Positions 33,641-43,599 of a stretch of DNA of 64,000 nucleotides are shown here, one piece after another; within the stretch, counting starts at the first letter, position 1; each line of letters starts with the position of its first letter. Source of the DNA: Sporosarcina sp. ACRSM (lineage in GTDB: Bacteria > Bacillota > Bacilli > Bacillales_A > Planococcaceae); contig NZ_JAKRNU010000010.1 in assembly GCF_022346545.1 (NCBI RefSeq), forward strand, positions 1 through 64,000, read 5' to 3'. Under the pieces are notes generated by a model. That model searched no databases. It saw only the letters and a program-made list of their open reading frames with translations, and had not been told where the DNA came from. Both the position numbers and the translations under genes were made by a program.

Positions 33641-34153
33641 ATGGAAATAAACTACAATTTAACAGAAGAAGATTATATACACTTCAATTTATACCATGTC
33701 AAAAATTCAAAGACAGGGAAACAAGCTTTGACATGGCAGCGGTTTTTATCGCCCTTATTCTTTATTCTCATCGCCTATATTTACTCGGCGATAAGTGACA
33801 TGCCCTTTTTACCGTTGTTTATCACATTTTTCATTATGAGCATTCTATGGATCGTTTTCTATCCAAAGTATTTTTATAATCTCATTACCCGTAATGCGAA
33901 GAAAATGATCAAAGAAGGGAAGAATGAAGGACTATTAGGCGAGCATTGCATGAAAATGACGGAGGAAGGAATCGCCGATACTTCTTCACAGAGGGAAACA
34001 AAAGTGACTTGGTCCGGGATAACCGGTTTCAAAGAAGATGACGGATACATCTATTTGTACAATAGCTCAGTCAGTGCCTATATTCTCCCGAAGCGGGAAA
34101 TCAATCACGTGGATGAAGTCAGAAACTATATCCAATCAAGGCTCATACACTAA
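33641..34153 (+). CDS. YcxB-like membrane protein
   Basis: 170 residues: an N-terminal beta segment (NYNLTEEDYIHFNLYHVKNS), two membrane helices (about 35-77), then a soluble beta-rich domain with LLGEHCMKMTEEGI and TKVTWSGITGFKEDDGYIYLY. This matches the layout of YcxB-like proteins, of unknown function. AGGAG precedes the ATG; tandem with neighbours on both sides. Confidence 0.8.
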   Translation: MEINYNLTEEDYIHFNLYHVKNSKTGKQALTWQRFLSPLFFILIAYIYSAISDMPFLPLFITFFIMSILWIVFYPKYFYNLITRNAKKMIKEGKNEGLLGEHCMKMTEEGIADTSSQRETKVTWSGITGFKEDDGYIYLYNSSVSAYILPKREINHVDEVRNYIQSRLIH

Positions 34154-34177
34154 GAAGACACTGAGGGAGGGGTTCTG

Positions 34178-34630
34178 TTGAGAAAAATGCTGACAGCTTT
34201 GCTGACAGTTTTATTTCTAACGGCTTGTTCCAATCAAGAAGTTAGCGACTATGACTATTCTTTTACAGGAGAAAGTGAGCATTGGATAGCAGAATACTTC
34301 GTGCAAGGAACAGAGAAATGGGGAAAAAAGAATGATATTGTCACCTATTCGAATGAAGGTAACCATATCTTTACGTTAAAATACAAAGGAACCTTGGAGG
34401 AACTAGCCTCTGTAAAAACACTTGGATATTCCTATGAAACAAACACAAGTAGTGGGTTAAGCGATATGGAATTCGATGAACCCCTGACTGAGATTGTCTT
34501 TACAAGTCGTGGACGTTCAACAGGAGCAAAAGTAGGGGAAGATGAGATCATCCAAGTACATGTAAAATGGGATGATGCCGAGGAGTCATTTGAATTGCAT
34601 AACCGTGGAGAACGGATTTTTCCGCGGTAA
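34178..34630 (+). CDS. lipoprotein of unknown function
   Basis: 150-residue lipoprotein; TTG start after GGAGGGG, signal peptide ending LTAC (Cys17). The mature part is beta-rich (TLKYKGTLEELASV, EIVFTSRGRSTG, IIQVHVKWD), suggesting an immunoglobulin-like fold. It is the last of a possible three-gene unit (33304-34630). Confidence 0.78.
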   Translation: MRKMLTALLTVLFLTACSNQEVSDYDYSFTGESEHWIAEYFVQGTEKWGKKNDIVTYSNEGNHIFTLKYKGTLEELASVKTLGYSYETNTSSGLSDMEFDEPLTEIVFTSRGRSTGAKVGEDEIIQVHVKWDDAEESFELHNRGERIFPR

Positions 34631-34656
34631 TGAGGCGGAGCTTACTACGTAGATAA

Positions 34657-34692
34657 AAAATCGGTAAAGGATTATCTCCCTTACCGATTTTC
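34657..34692. terminator. terminator after the lipoprotein gene
   Basis: Stem AAAATCGGTAA/TTACCGATTTT with a 13-nt loop. Confidence 0.75.
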
Positions 34693-34787
34693 ACTTTATG
34701 TACGAATTGCACGAAGTATTCAGCTTGGCAGATGACGATGGGCGAACACAAGAATCCCGTAACTGGTAACCCAAGATTTGAAAGAGT

Positions 34788-34875
34788 TTTGAACGCTGAA
34801 CGGTAAACTTTAAACAGTAAAGAACTTTAAGGCGTAAGTTTTACAACTTTGAGCGTTAAGCCTTGAGCTTTTATC
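34788..34875. repeat. irregular ~21-nt intergenic array (A4)
   Basis: Segments beginning TTTGAA, TTTAAA, TTTAAG, TTTGAG and TTTTAT follow at 21, 17, 22 and 21 nt, each with an inner GTAAA- or GTTAA-like core. Weaker than the other arrays but with the same spacing, and again between convergent genes. Confidence 0.4.
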
Positions 34876-35002
34876 GTCAATTAGTACACCATTAGATTGT
34901 AAGTTGAGTGTTGGCTTTACTTATTCACCCAAAGAAATGCCAACGAAAGAAGGGTCTTGTGGATATCGTTTTCGAATACGCATGCAATTGATGGATTGTT
35001 CG

Positions 35003-35632
35003 TTAAACCGTGATTTTCGTGATTGCATTTGATTCGGAGAGGACTGCGTCGACTTCCGATTTGAAGCTTGAAATTTTTTCTTCGAGCTCTTCGATGCGTT
35101 TATCGATTTTCAACGGGTCGATTAAAACGTATTCGTTGCGCTCCATAAATGACTTTGTATGCAGCTCTACTTCCTCTTTTTTGGCATGTTCTTTATTCCC
35201 TAAAATAGCTGTTAAATATTCTTCCAACCGTTTAGGAAGGGAATCATTTTCTTTTGTCAGTTTATTGATCGCTGTTCTACGCGATTCAATCATGGAAGCC
35301 AATAGTCTTTCTTCATGTTCAATGGAAACCTTGCGCTCGATCGCTTTAGCGACCGTCATCGTTTCACCAGCTACGACGACTTCTGTAATCGCGTTCGATT
35401 GGACAATAGCGTCTTTAATTTGAATACGCCGTTCAATCAATGCGGAGGCTTTGTCAAAAGCGGATTGGATTGTTTTTTCATAGTCCTCGATGGACATGCC
35501 TTTGATTTTCTGTGCCGATTTGCGATCTGTTGCAATAAAATCAGCTTCATAGATCGTTTTTGGTATCCGCTCATTCAAGGTCTTTAATTCAGTTAAAGCA
35601 CGGTGGATCGACATCGTTTGTGTAGTAGTCAA
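35003..35632 (-). CDS. hypothetical coiled-coil protein
   Basis: 209-residue soluble, charged, mostly helical protein. It opens SIHRALTELKTLNERIP, has repeated short heptad regions, an RR-type central helix, and a C-terminal coiled coil (IDKRIEELEEKISSFKSEVD). This style recalls small phage-encoded proteins, but no other phage gene is near and I cannot name a family. The TTG at 35632 follows GGAGGA; longer in-frame ATGs lack a site. Divergent from the lysR gene. Confidence 0.7.
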   Translation of the reverse strand: MTTTQTMSIHRALTELKTLNERIPKTIYEADFIATDRKSAQKIKGMSIEDYEKTIQSAFDKASALIERRIQIKDAIVQSNAITEVVVAGETMTVAKAIERKVSIEHEERLLASMIESRRTAINKLTKENDSLPKRLEEYLTAILGNKEHAKKEEVELHTKSFMERNEYVLIDPLKIDKRIEELEEKISSFKSEVDAVLSESNAITKITV

Positions 35633-35741
35633 TGAATCTTCCTCCATAATCGCTTTGATAAATACTAGTGTACCATGATATCCCGTATTTGTTCCCATCA
35701 TGTATAATGAAGAGGTGTAAAAAGTCTCGGAGGTCATTCAC

Positions 35742-36620
35742 TTGAACATCGAAAATCTCAAGATATTTTGTCTAGTTGTGGATGAGGGAAGTATAAGCCA
35801 AGTAGCAAGGTTGAGCTTTGTTTCTCAGCCTGCGATCACAAGAAAGATTCATCAATTGGAAGATTTTTATGGAACTTTGTTGTTCGACCGTTCGGAAGGG
35901 AAATTGAGAGTGACTGAAACGGGAAAGATTTTATATCACTTTGCCAAAGCGATTGTCAATGACTTTAACCATTCAAAAGAAGTCATTCAGCAACTAACAG
36001 GAGAGTCAAATATCCATCTCACAGTCGGTGCATCATTGACCATTGGCGAGTATTTTCTGCCAAGCTTATTAGGTAGATTTAAGAAGCAGAAGCCGGATAT
36101 AAGAGTGACGTTATCCATTAATAATACCCCTCGCGTTTTGGAGGAGTTATCGAATGATGTGATTGATCTGGCTTTGGTTGAAGGCTTGGTGGAGGACAAT
36201 GCTTTTAAGGTGGAGAAGTTTGCCGAAGATGAATTGGTGCTTGTTTGTCCATCCGATCACCCGTGGAAAGACAGAAAAGAAATCCAAATTCAAGAACTGG
36301 CAAATGAGCGGATGATCTGGCGTGAAGCCATTTCAGGGACACGCCTGATTGTGGAAAACACGTTAAGGGAGTACGGAATCTTAGAAAAGATCGAAAGCTA
36401 TATGGAGATCGGAAGTACACAAGCGATCAAAAGTGCCGTAGAGGCTGGGCTGGGAATCAGTATCTTACCTAAGCTGACGGTGACTAGGGAATTGGAACAA
36501 GGTTTCTTGCACCAAGTCGAGATTGCTGGGATAAAAATGACGAGAAATCTATGGCTCGTCCAAAAAAATAAAAGATTTAGTAAGGCAGGCGTATCGGATT
36601 TTATAGAATTTATCAAGTGA
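35742..36620 (+). CDS. LysR family transcriptional regulator
   Basis: 292 residues. The N-terminal winged HTH reads GSISQVARLSFVSQPAITRKIHQLEDFYGTLLFDR; a linker helix and a type II binding-protein effector domain (about 92-290) with VGASLTIGEYFLP, ALVEGLVEDNAF and GLGISILP follow. Resembles the CysL/YwfK branch, so a sulfur or small-acid effector is possible but unproven. TTG start after GGAGG. Expected target is the divergent gene or a distant one. Confidence 0.9.
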   Translation: MNIENLKIFCLVVDEGSISQVARLSFVSQPAITRKIHQLEDFYGTLLFDRSEGKLRVTETGKILYHFAKAIVNDFNHSKEVIQQLTGESNIHLTVGASLTIGEYFLPSLLGRFKKQKPDIRVTLSINNTPRVLEELSNDVIDLALVEGLVEDNAFKVEKFAEDELVLVCPSDHPWKDRKEIQIQELANERMIWREAISGTRLIVENTLREYGILEKIESYMEIGSTQAIKSAVEAGLGISILPKLTVTRELEQGFLHQVEIAGIKMTRNLWLVQKNKRFSKAGVSDFIEFIK

Positions 36621-36625
36621 AAAGT

Positions 36626-36659
36626 CGTTTGCGTACGGTATGTTCGCAAACGTTTTTTT
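36626..36659 (+). terminator. terminator of the lysR gene
   Basis: Stem CGTTTGCG/CGCAAACG followed by seven T. Confidence 0.9.
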
Positions 36660-36980
36660 ATGCGAATGGGCAACAGAAAAGTTCCTTGTGTTGGTTTGGA
36701 ATAAAGTTTGATAAGAAATATCTCAAAAATCCGCATTTTAAGTTAAACGATAAGAACCCGTTTTGAAAAGTGATTGATCAAAACGGGTTAATTCTGTGTG
36801 AAATACTATGCAATTTTTATAATAAAGTTTGATCATTTCTACTGTTGATCTTAAACAATCGCGCCGGTTTATTGAAGTGCATTTTTTCACAAACTTATAA
36901 AGCAACTGTACTTTTAAGATTGTTTGTATCCTTTACAAACTTCTCCGTTAGTCTCTCTCATTATTGTTATATTTTCTTCG
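36660..36980. other. gene-free AT-rich spacer
   Basis: No gene was seen. A perfect 11-bp hairpin AACCCGTTTTG/CAAAACGGGTT (36755-36765, 36779-36789) could end the minus-strand gene at 36981, although its T run is poor. Confidence 0.5.
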
Positions 36981-37463
36981 CTAATTGCTACGTTTTCCGT
37001 TTGTATGTAATTCAGGTAATAAATTTGACTCCGAATCAATTGGTAGAAGTTCCGAAATGAAAAATGTTTTTTGCGGTCGATTTAATGGGAAATAGTCATT
37101 GGACAACAGTTGTAATAACAATTTTCTTGCTTGCTCAAAGGTTTTATACTCCTGAAAGAAATGGTTATAGTTTGCTATTCGGTCTTCAAAAAATTCATAT
37201 TGATAATGGTATTCAAAAAAAGATTTATATAGCATGTCTATTTGTCCTTGTGGAATTTGATTTGTCTTATCTCCTAAAACATAACTTAACGTTCCAGCTA
37301 TGTTCACACAGTAATAACGAAAATCTTCATAGAAATCCACCTCACGGGATAAATTCAAAAATTCTGTTCGTAAGTCTTCACATATTTTATTAATATCTCT
37401 AGTAGGAAATGGCTTTTTTAAGTCGGCTTCAATTTCAGTTAATTGTTTCAAAATAGCGTTCAT
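36981..37463 (-). CDS. YxiJ-like protein (possible polymorphic-toxin immunity)
   Basis: 160 residues, acidic and aromatic-rich. The core DLKKPFPTRDI, VNIAGTLSYVLGDKTNQIPQGQIDMLYKSFFEYHYQYEF and FEQARKLLLQLL resembles YxiJ-like proteins, some of which sit next to LXG toxins and act as immunity proteins. No toxin gene adjoins it, so it may be an orphan. The region is clearly more AT-rich than its surroundings, consistent with acquired DNA. The family call is from memory of the pattern and is tentative. Confidence 0.55.
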   Translation of the reverse strand: MNAILKQLTEIEADLKKPFPTRDINKICEDLRTEFLNLSREVDFYEDFRYYCVNIAGTLSYVLGDKTNQIPQGQIDMLYKSFFEYHYQYEFFEDRIANYNHFFQEYKTFEQARKLLLQLLSNDYFPLNRPQKTFFISELLPIDSESNLLPELHTNGKRSN

Positions 37464-37891
37464 ATTTTCTCCCTTATACGTGTGTCAGCATTGAAAATCT
37501 TCTAAAAGACTAAGGTTAGCATGAAAAATAAATGTAATTTATTAAACGACTAGCTTCCTGTTTTCTTTCTCAAATACTTTTTAAACTTCAACAATATGGC
37601 CCGTTTGTTGAATTGTCATAATCCATCTTGTCAATGCAATTGTATCAAACTTTTCAATAAATTATCTGACCTTATTCCAAATGGTCAAACTTTATTTTAA
37701 TGCTTCACCGTGTTCATATGTGGATGGATTCCCCGACTTCTACTTTCGAAAATCTGTCATAGACTAAAGGTATATGAATGGATTGGGAAAGGATGATTTC
37801 AAACAGTAAAGTCATTCATACTTCTAATTGGAAGAGGACACTTGTGACGATTGAAGTACGGGAACAATACTAGCGGAATAGGGGTGTTCGT
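37464..37891. other. gene-free region upstream of cstA
   Basis: 428 nt without a gene. The left part is AT-rich and holds copies of CAAACTTTAT. The right part, nearest cstA, is probably its promoter and leader; I cannot assign hexamers with confidence. Confidence 0.5.
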
Positions 37892-39319
37892 ATGATTACG
37901 TTTTTCCTCGCCATCGTTTTGTTAGTTGCCGCTTATTTCACGTATGGAAAATTCATTGAAAAGCTGTTTGGTCCGATCGAATCGCGAAAAACGCCCGCTT
38001 ATGCGAATGCGGACGGTGTAGACTATGTGCCGATGGGCAAGCAAAAAAATGCATTGATCCAGCTTTTGAATATTGCGGGAACCGGTCCGATTTTCGGTCC
38101 GATTATGGGGGCTTTGTTTGGCCCGGTCGCGTTTTTATGGATTGTGTTCGGAGCAATTTTTGCTGGGGCGGTACATGACTATTTAACAGGGATGATCTCC
38201 ATCCGGAATAGAGGCGCCCATATTCCGGAATTGGCTGGGAAGTTTTTAGGGAATGTATCGAAACATATCGTCAATCTCTTTGCTTTACTGCTTTTATTAT
38301 TAGTAGGAACAGTCTTTGTCACAACGCCGGCTGCGCTATTAGGTATTGTATTTAATGGGAAAGTGGCCATTTGGATCTTAATTCTTGCTATTTTTATTTA
38401 TTATTTCTTATCGACTATACTTCCGATTGACAAAATCATCGGTAGGTTCTATCCGTATTTCGGGGCGCTATTGTTGGTGGGAACAGTAGGTGTCGGAGGG
38501 GCTTTACTGTTCTCCGATTACACAATTCCGGAATTGACCCTTACGAATATGCATCCGGATAACTTGCCGATCTTCCCAATTCTATTCTTTACAATTACAT
38601 GCGGGGCACTGTCCGGTTTCCACGCGACGCAATCCCCGATTATTTCAAGGACAGTTAAAAAAGAATCGGAAGGCCGTTATGTGTTTTACGGCATGATGAT
38701 TGCCGAAGCAATCATTGCGATGATCTGGGCTGCGGCAGCGATGAGTATGCTGGATGGGCAAACATTGAGTGAATTCATCGCAACGGGAACGCCTTCTTCC
38801 GTCGTCGAACATGTATCTATGACGTTATTAGGTGCGGTCGGTGGAACAATTGCGGTATTGGGTGCCATTGTCCTGCCAATCACATCAGGCGACACGGCAT
38901 TCCGTGCGGCACGTTCGATCATTGCGGATTACTTGAAGATGGACCAGAAAAAGATTGTAAGACGTTTAATGATCGCGCTTCCTTTGTTCGCGATTTCCGC
39001 AGTATTAACACAAATGGACTTCAATATTTTGTGGAGATATTTCTCTTGGGCGAACCAAGCGACAGCGGCCATCGCCTTGTGGATTGCGACGATGTATTTA
39101 TTTGTCAAAGGGAAAAATTATTTTGTCTCGCTAATCCCAGCGTTGTTTATTACGTATATGGTATTCGTTTATATTCTGAATCAGAAGATCGGGTTCAATT
39201 TGGATTTGAACGTTTCCTTCATTGTCGGAATCGTACTGACTGCCATTTTGGCAATGATGTTCTTTGTCAGGGCAAAGCGTAATAAACAACAGAAAATCGA
39301 AACCGATGTTAGTGTTTAA
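37892..39319 (+). CDS. cstA: CstA family carbon starvation / pyruvate transporter (copy 1)
   Basis: 475-residue inner-membrane transporter with about 13 helices, a short-form CstA. Landmarks: KTPAYANADGVDYVP, NIAGTGPIFGPIMGALFGPVAFLW, AVHDYLTGMISIRNRG, CGALSGFHATQSPIISRT and LPITSGDTAFRAARSIIADY. E. coli relatives BtsT and CstA import pyruvate or peptides. It precedes a LytS/LytR-type two-component pair, and an almost identical copy follows that pair, suggesting pyruvate-responsive control. AGGGGTG lies before the ATG. Confidence 0.9.
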   Translation: MITFFLAIVLLVAAYFTYGKFIEKLFGPIESRKTPAYANADGVDYVPMGKQKNALIQLLNIAGTGPIFGPIMGALFGPVAFLWIVFGAIFAGAVHDYLTGMISIRNRGAHIPELAGKFLGNVSKHIVNLFALLLLLLVGTVFVTTPAALLGIVFNGKVAIWILILAIFIYYFLSTILPIDKIIGRFYPYFGALLLVGTVGVGGALLFSDYTIPELTLTNMHPDNLPIFPILFFTITCGALSGFHATQSPIISRTVKKESEGRYVFYGMMIAEAIIAMIWAAAAMSMLDGQTLSEFIATGTPSSVVEHVSMTLLGAVGGTIAVLGAIVLPITSGDTAFRAARSIIADYLKMDQKKIVRRLMIALPLFAISAVLTQMDFNILWRYFSWANQATAAIALWIATMYLFVKGKNYFVSLIPALFITYMVFVYILNQKIGFNLDLNVSFIVGIVLTAILAMMFFVRAKRNKQQKIETDVSV

Positions 39320-39325
39320 CTAGGG

Positions 39326-39358
39326 AGAAAAGTGGACTCTTCGGGGTTCACTTTTTTA
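39326..39358 (+). terminator. terminator of cstA copy 1
   Basis: Stem AAGTGGAC/GTTCACTT with loop and T run; the same sequence (AAGTGGACTCTTCGGGGTTC core) follows cstA copy 2 at about 43600-43630. Confidence 0.8.
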
Positions 39359-39549
39359 TTGTGACAGTAGTTCGCCCTCGCGTCAGTTGGAAAAAACGAT
39401 TAGAATCCTTCCGGTAGTAAAACGTATAGTGTTAAAATGGAGAGGCTTTGAAAAGCATATTCAATCGTGAGAATGAACTCCATACCGTATTGATTTGTTG
39501 TTATATGTTAAAGAGTGGGGAAATAGATATATCGGGAAGAGGGATTGCA

Positions 39550-41310
39550 TTGCTCGATTTACTGGTCGTGATGTTGGAAAGAGTCGGATTGATTATTGCG
39601 GTCGCTTTCATTTTGACGCGCGTTCCTTTTTTCAAAGATATGGTTCATCACGTTAAGCTGAGCCGAAAACAGGAATTCATAGCGATCTTGTTTTTCGGTT
39701 TTTTTGGCATTGCTGGCACGTATTTTGGCGTTGCATTTAATACGAATACCTTCCATTTCAATAGTGTAGAAATGGAATTGGCAAAGGAAGAAGCCATCGC
39801 CAATTCTAGGGTGATTGGCGTGGTTGTCGCAGGTTTGTTAGGAGGGTACCGTTTAGGGATTGGCGCCGGATTGATCGCGGGTATTCATCGCATGACCTTG
39901 GGCGGGTTTACAGCAGTTTCTTGCGGCCTTTCTACAATTGTTGCAGGAATACTGGCTGGCGTTGTTTACCGGAAACGAAAAGACCTTACGCCGCTGACTG
40001 TGTTCGGCATCGGAGCATTGGCTGAGGCGATGCAAATGAGTGTCATTCTGCTGCTGTCCAAACCCTTTGACAAAGCATTTGCATTGGTTGAAGTGATTGG
40101 CATACCGATGATTTTGGCCAATGGTGTGGGGACGGCTCTTTTTCTGCTAATTGTCCATAACGTTATGCATGAACAAGAGAAAGTGACAGCTCTTCAGGCG
40201 CAAAAAACATTGCGTATCGCCAATCAGACGCTGGGCTATTTACGAAAGGGCATGAGCAACGATACGGCTCAAGCAGTTTGTACGATCCTCTATCGTGAAC
40301 TGGAGCCGAGTGCGGTTGCCATTACAAATAAAACACATATACTGGCGCATATCGGCATCGCCAGCGATCATCATCAAATCAATAGTCCAATCAGAACAGA
40401 GAAAACGAAAGAAGTCATTCAACGTGGAGAGCTTATTGTCGTAAATGACGGTACCATCCATTGTGATTATGCAGACTGCCCGTTGGGAGCGGCTGTCATT
40501 GCACCGCTTGTTCAACGTGGCGAAACGGTCGGTACATTAAAGCTCTATTATCCATCCGAAAAAGTCATCACAGACGTCACTATGGAATTAATAGATGGGT
40601 TAAGTTCATTATTAAGTAACCAACTTGAAATTGCGGAGACTGATCATGCGTACCAATTGGCGAAGGAAGCCGAAATCAAAGCATTACAAGCACAAATCAA
40701 TCCGCACTTTCTATTTAATTCAATGAATATAATTGTGTCATTGATTCGTACGGATCCCGATCAGGCACGTAAATTGCTTAATTCCCTGTCTTATTTTTTA
40801 CGGCAAAATGTGACAGGGACGACCGTTTCAAAAATATCTTTAAAACAGGAATTATCGCATGTGAGAGCCTATTTGGAAATTATAGAAGCACGATTCATCG
40901 ATAGGCTGACCATCCTGTACGATGTGGATGATCGATTATTGGCTGAACAGATTCCTCCCTTTACTTTACAACCGCTTGTAGAAAATGCAATTCATCATGG
41001 AATTCGAGATATGGAGCATGGCTGTATAATTAAAATATCCATCCAAAGTGTCGATCAGGAAATCGAAATCCGGATCGAGGACAACGGAAAAGGAATCTCG
41101 CCTGAACGGATTGCGATGATCGGATCGGACAAAGTCGATTCCGAAACCGGAACCGGGATGGGCATTTACAACATCAATCGTCGCCTAATGATGACATTTG
41201 GAGACCAAGCCGCTTTGTCCATCACTAGCGAACGAAACGAAGGGACAACCCTATCTTTCCGAATACCTAAAATGGAGGTGAGAGATCGATGCGAACAGTC
41301 AGGACATTGA
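39550..41310 (+). CDS. LytS/BtsS-type sensor histidine kinase
   Basis: 586-residue membrane sensor kinase. Order: 5TMR-LYT membrane domain (about 1-195, with ILTRVPFF and NSRVIGVVVAGLLGG), GAF domain (about 225-350), His_kinase region with the phospho-acceptor QINPHFLFNSMN (about 380), and an HATPase domain with LVENAIHHGI and EDNGKGI. LytS-like kinases sense pyruvate or membrane changes. The TTG at 39550, spaced from AGAGGGA, gives the usual family N terminus (LLDLLVVMLERVGLI). It overlaps the response-regulator gene by 22 nt. Confidence 0.9.
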   Translation: MLDLLVVMLERVGLIIAVAFILTRVPFFKDMVHHVKLSRKQEFIAILFFGFFGIAGTYFGVAFNTNTFHFNSVEMELAKEEAIANSRVIGVVVAGLLGGYRLGIGAGLIAGIHRMTLGGFTAVSCGLSTIVAGILAGVVYRKRKDLTPLTVFGIGALAEAMQMSVILLLSKPFDKAFALVEVIGIPMILANGVGTALFLLIVHNVMHEQEKVTALQAQKTLRIANQTLGYLRKGMSNDTAQAVCTILYRELEPSAVAITNKTHILAHIGIASDHHQINSPIRTEKTKEVIQRGELIVVNDGTIHCDYADCPLGAAVIAPLVQRGETVGTLKLYYPSEKVITDVTMELIDGLSSLLSNQLEIAETDHAYQLAKEAEIKALQAQINPHFLFNSMNIIVSLIRTDPDQARKLLNSLSYFLRQNVTGTTVSKISLKQELSHVRAYLEIIEARFIDRLTILYDVDDRLLAEQIPPFTLQPLVENAIHHGIRDMEHGCIIKISIQSVDQEIEIRIEDNGKGISPERIAMIGSDKVDSETGTGMGIYNINRRLMMTFGDQAALSITSERNEGTTLSFRIPKMEVRDRCEQSGH

Positions 41311-42017
41311 TCGTCGATGATGAGCGCTACGCCCGTGAAGAATTAGCGTATTTGTTGGGGAAGTTTTCGAGCATACAACTCGTAGGAGAAGCGGAGAACG
41401 GAGAAGCTGCCGTTTTAAAAACATTGCAGTTACAGCCTGATGTGGTGTTCTTGGATGTGGAGATGCCTAAAATGAACGGGTTAGAAGTAGCTAAATCATT
41501 GGTCGAGCTAAAAAAAGTGCCGCTGATCATTTTTGCCACTGCCTATCCGCAATTTGCGGCTGAAGCTTTTCGGATCAATGCCGTCGATTACTTAGTAAAG
41601 CCTTATGATGAGGAACAGCTTAAGCAAACTATTGACAGAATTGAGAAGGTCCTTTTTCCGGCTATGCCCGTCGATTCGTCTGGAATGCTTGGAAAATTGG
41701 CAGTGGAAGCAGACGGAGAAATCAATTACCTCCTTCCACAAGAAATATTATATATGTATCGAGATGAGAAAGTGACCAAAATCATAACCCATACACAAGA
41801 ATATGAAGTGCGGACCACATTAAAAGAGCTTGAAAGTCGATTGGAACCTTTTTCTTTTTTTCGGATCCATAAAGGTTATCTCGTCAACTTAATGTATGTT
41901 AGCCGATTAACACCATGGTTTAATGGGGCTTATCAGCTTGAACTAGAAGGTCTTGATACAAAGCTTTCCGTCAGCAGAAATTATGTCAAGGATTTGCGGC
42001 AACGGCTGGAATTATGA
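41289..42017 (+). CDS. LytTR family response regulator
   Basis: 242 residues: receiver domain (IVDDERYAREEL; phospho-Asp56 in FLDVEMP; Lys in LVKPYD) and a C-terminal LytTR DNA-binding domain (about 135-240; FFRIHKGYLVNLMYV, SRNYVKDLRQRL). GGAGG precedes the ATG. Partner of the overlapping kinase. The flanking cstA genes are the probable targets; upstream of copy 2 a pair of TCCCCTWA repeats (42087 and 42106) is a possible binding site. Confidence 0.92.
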   Translation: MRTVRTLIVDDERYAREELAYLLGKFSSIQLVGEAENGEAAVLKTLQLQPDVVFLDVEMPKMNGLEVAKSLVELKKVPLIIFATAYPQFAAEAFRINAVDYLVKPYDEEQLKQTIDRIEKVLFPAMPVDSSGMLGKLAVEADGEINYLLPQEILYMYRDEKVTKIITHTQEYEVRTTLKELESRLEPFSFFRIHKGYLVNLMYVSRLTPWFNGAYQLELEGLDTKLSVSRNYVKDLRQRLEL

Positions 42018-42162
42018 AGGGATGCCTGCATGTTAATTCCGCCTATCGACTTGTTAACCTTCTAATCTTACATGTTGCGACGAAAATCCCCTTATTTAGA
42101 ACATTTCCCCTAAACTGACTGTATACGCATACATGCAATTTTGGGGAAATAGGGGTGTTAGG

Positions 42163-43593
42163 ATGGTTACGTTTTTTCTTTCGATTTTACTGTTAGTAAT
42201 CGGTTATTTTACGTATGGAAAATTTATCGAAAAGCTTTTTGGTACGACTGATTCCAGAAAAACACCGGCTTATGCAAATGCCGACGGTGTAGACTATTTG
42301 CCGATGAACAAACATAAAAATGCGCTGATTCAACTACTGAATATAGCAGGGACAGGTCCTATTTTTGGACCGATTATGGGAGCTCTCTTTGGTCCGGTCG
42401 CCTTTTTGTGGATTGTTTTTGGTGCTATTTTTGCGGGGGCTGTACATGACTATTTGACGGGTATGATTTCCATTCGAAACAAGGGGGCACATATTCCAGA
42501 ACTAGCTGGAAAGTTTTTGGGTACGGTTTCCAAGCATATTGTCAATCTGTTTGCCTTGTTGCTCCTACTGTTGGTCGGGACGGTATTTGTGACGACACCA
42601 GCCTCTTTATTAAGTATATTAGTGGATGGGAAAATCGCTTTGTGGATACTGATTATGGTTATTTTCATTTACTATTTCCTATCTACGATTCTTCCGATCG
42701 ATAAGATCATCGGACGTCTTTATCCGTACTTCGGTGCTGTTCTTTTAATCGGAACACTCGGCGTTGGCGTGGCGTTATTATTCTCGGATTATACAATTCC
42801 GGAATTAACATTGGTGAACTTACATCCGGATAACGTGCCGATTATTCCAATTCTATTCTTTACGATAACATGTGGAGCCTTATCCGGTTTCCATGCCACA
42901 CAATCACCGATTATCTCCAGAACGGTGGAAAAAGAATCACAAGGACGTTATGTATTTTACGGCATGATGATTGCCGAAGCGGTGATTGCGATGATTTGGG
43001 CTGCTGCGGCGATGAGTATGTTGGATGGACAAACATTGAGCGAATTCATTGCGACAGGTACACCTTCAGCAGTTGTCAATGAAGTATCCATGACGTTATT
43101 GGGTGCTATTGGCGGTACGATCGCAGTATTAGGTGCGATTGTCCTTCCGATTACTTCTGGGGATACAGCATTCCGTGCGGCACGTTCGATTATTGCAGAT
43201 TACTTGAAGATCGATCAGAAAAAAATTGCGAAACGATTGATGATCGCTGTTCCATTATTTGTAGTATCGGCCCTATTGACGCAAATTGATTTCAATATTC
43301 TATGGAGATATTTCTCCTGGGCCAACCAAGCAACGGCGGCCATTGCCTTGTGGATCGCAACCATGTATTTATATGTTAAAGGGAAAAATTATTTTGTTTC
43401 ATTAATACCTGCGCTATTCATTAGCTATATGGTATTCGTCTATATCCTGAATCAGAAGATTGGATTCAATTTGGACTTGAACGTTTCCTTCATTGTCGGA
43501 ATCGTATTGACCGCTATTTTGACAGTATTATTCTTTGTGAAAGCGAAGCACAATAGAAGAGATAAAATCGAGACGGATGTCATCGTTGAATAA
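42163..43593 (+). CDS. cstA: CstA family carbon starvation / pyruvate transporter (copy 2)
   Basis: 476-residue paralogue of copy 1 with identical landmark motifs and an almost identical C-terminal half (NQKIGFNLDLNVSFIVGIVLTAIL). Differences cluster in the N-terminal helices and the charged C-terminal tail. The ATG at 42163 follows AGGGGTG, the same leader sequence as copy 1. Placed directly after the LytTR regulator, it is the most likely direct target of that system. Confidence 0.9.
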   Translation: MVTFFLSILLLVIGYFTYGKFIEKLFGTTDSRKTPAYANADGVDYLPMNKHKNALIQLLNIAGTGPIFGPIMGALFGPVAFLWIVFGAIFAGAVHDYLTGMISIRNKGAHIPELAGKFLGTVSKHIVNLFALLLLLLVGTVFVTTPASLLSILVDGKIALWILIMVIFIYYFLSTILPIDKIIGRLYPYFGAVLLIGTLGVGVALLFSDYTIPELTLVNLHPDNVPIIPILFFTITCGALSGFHATQSPIISRTVEKESQGRYVFYGMMIAEAVIAMIWAAAAMSMLDGQTLSEFIATGTPSAVVNEVSMTLLGAIGGTIAVLGAIVLPITSGDTAFRAARSIIADYLKIDQKKIAKRLMIAVPLFVVSALLTQIDFNILWRYFSWANQATAAIALWIATMYLYVKGKNYFVSLIPALFISYMVFVYILNQKIGFNLDLNVSFIVGIVLTAILTVLFFVKAKHNRRDKIETDVIVE

Positions 43594-43599
43594 GTGGAA

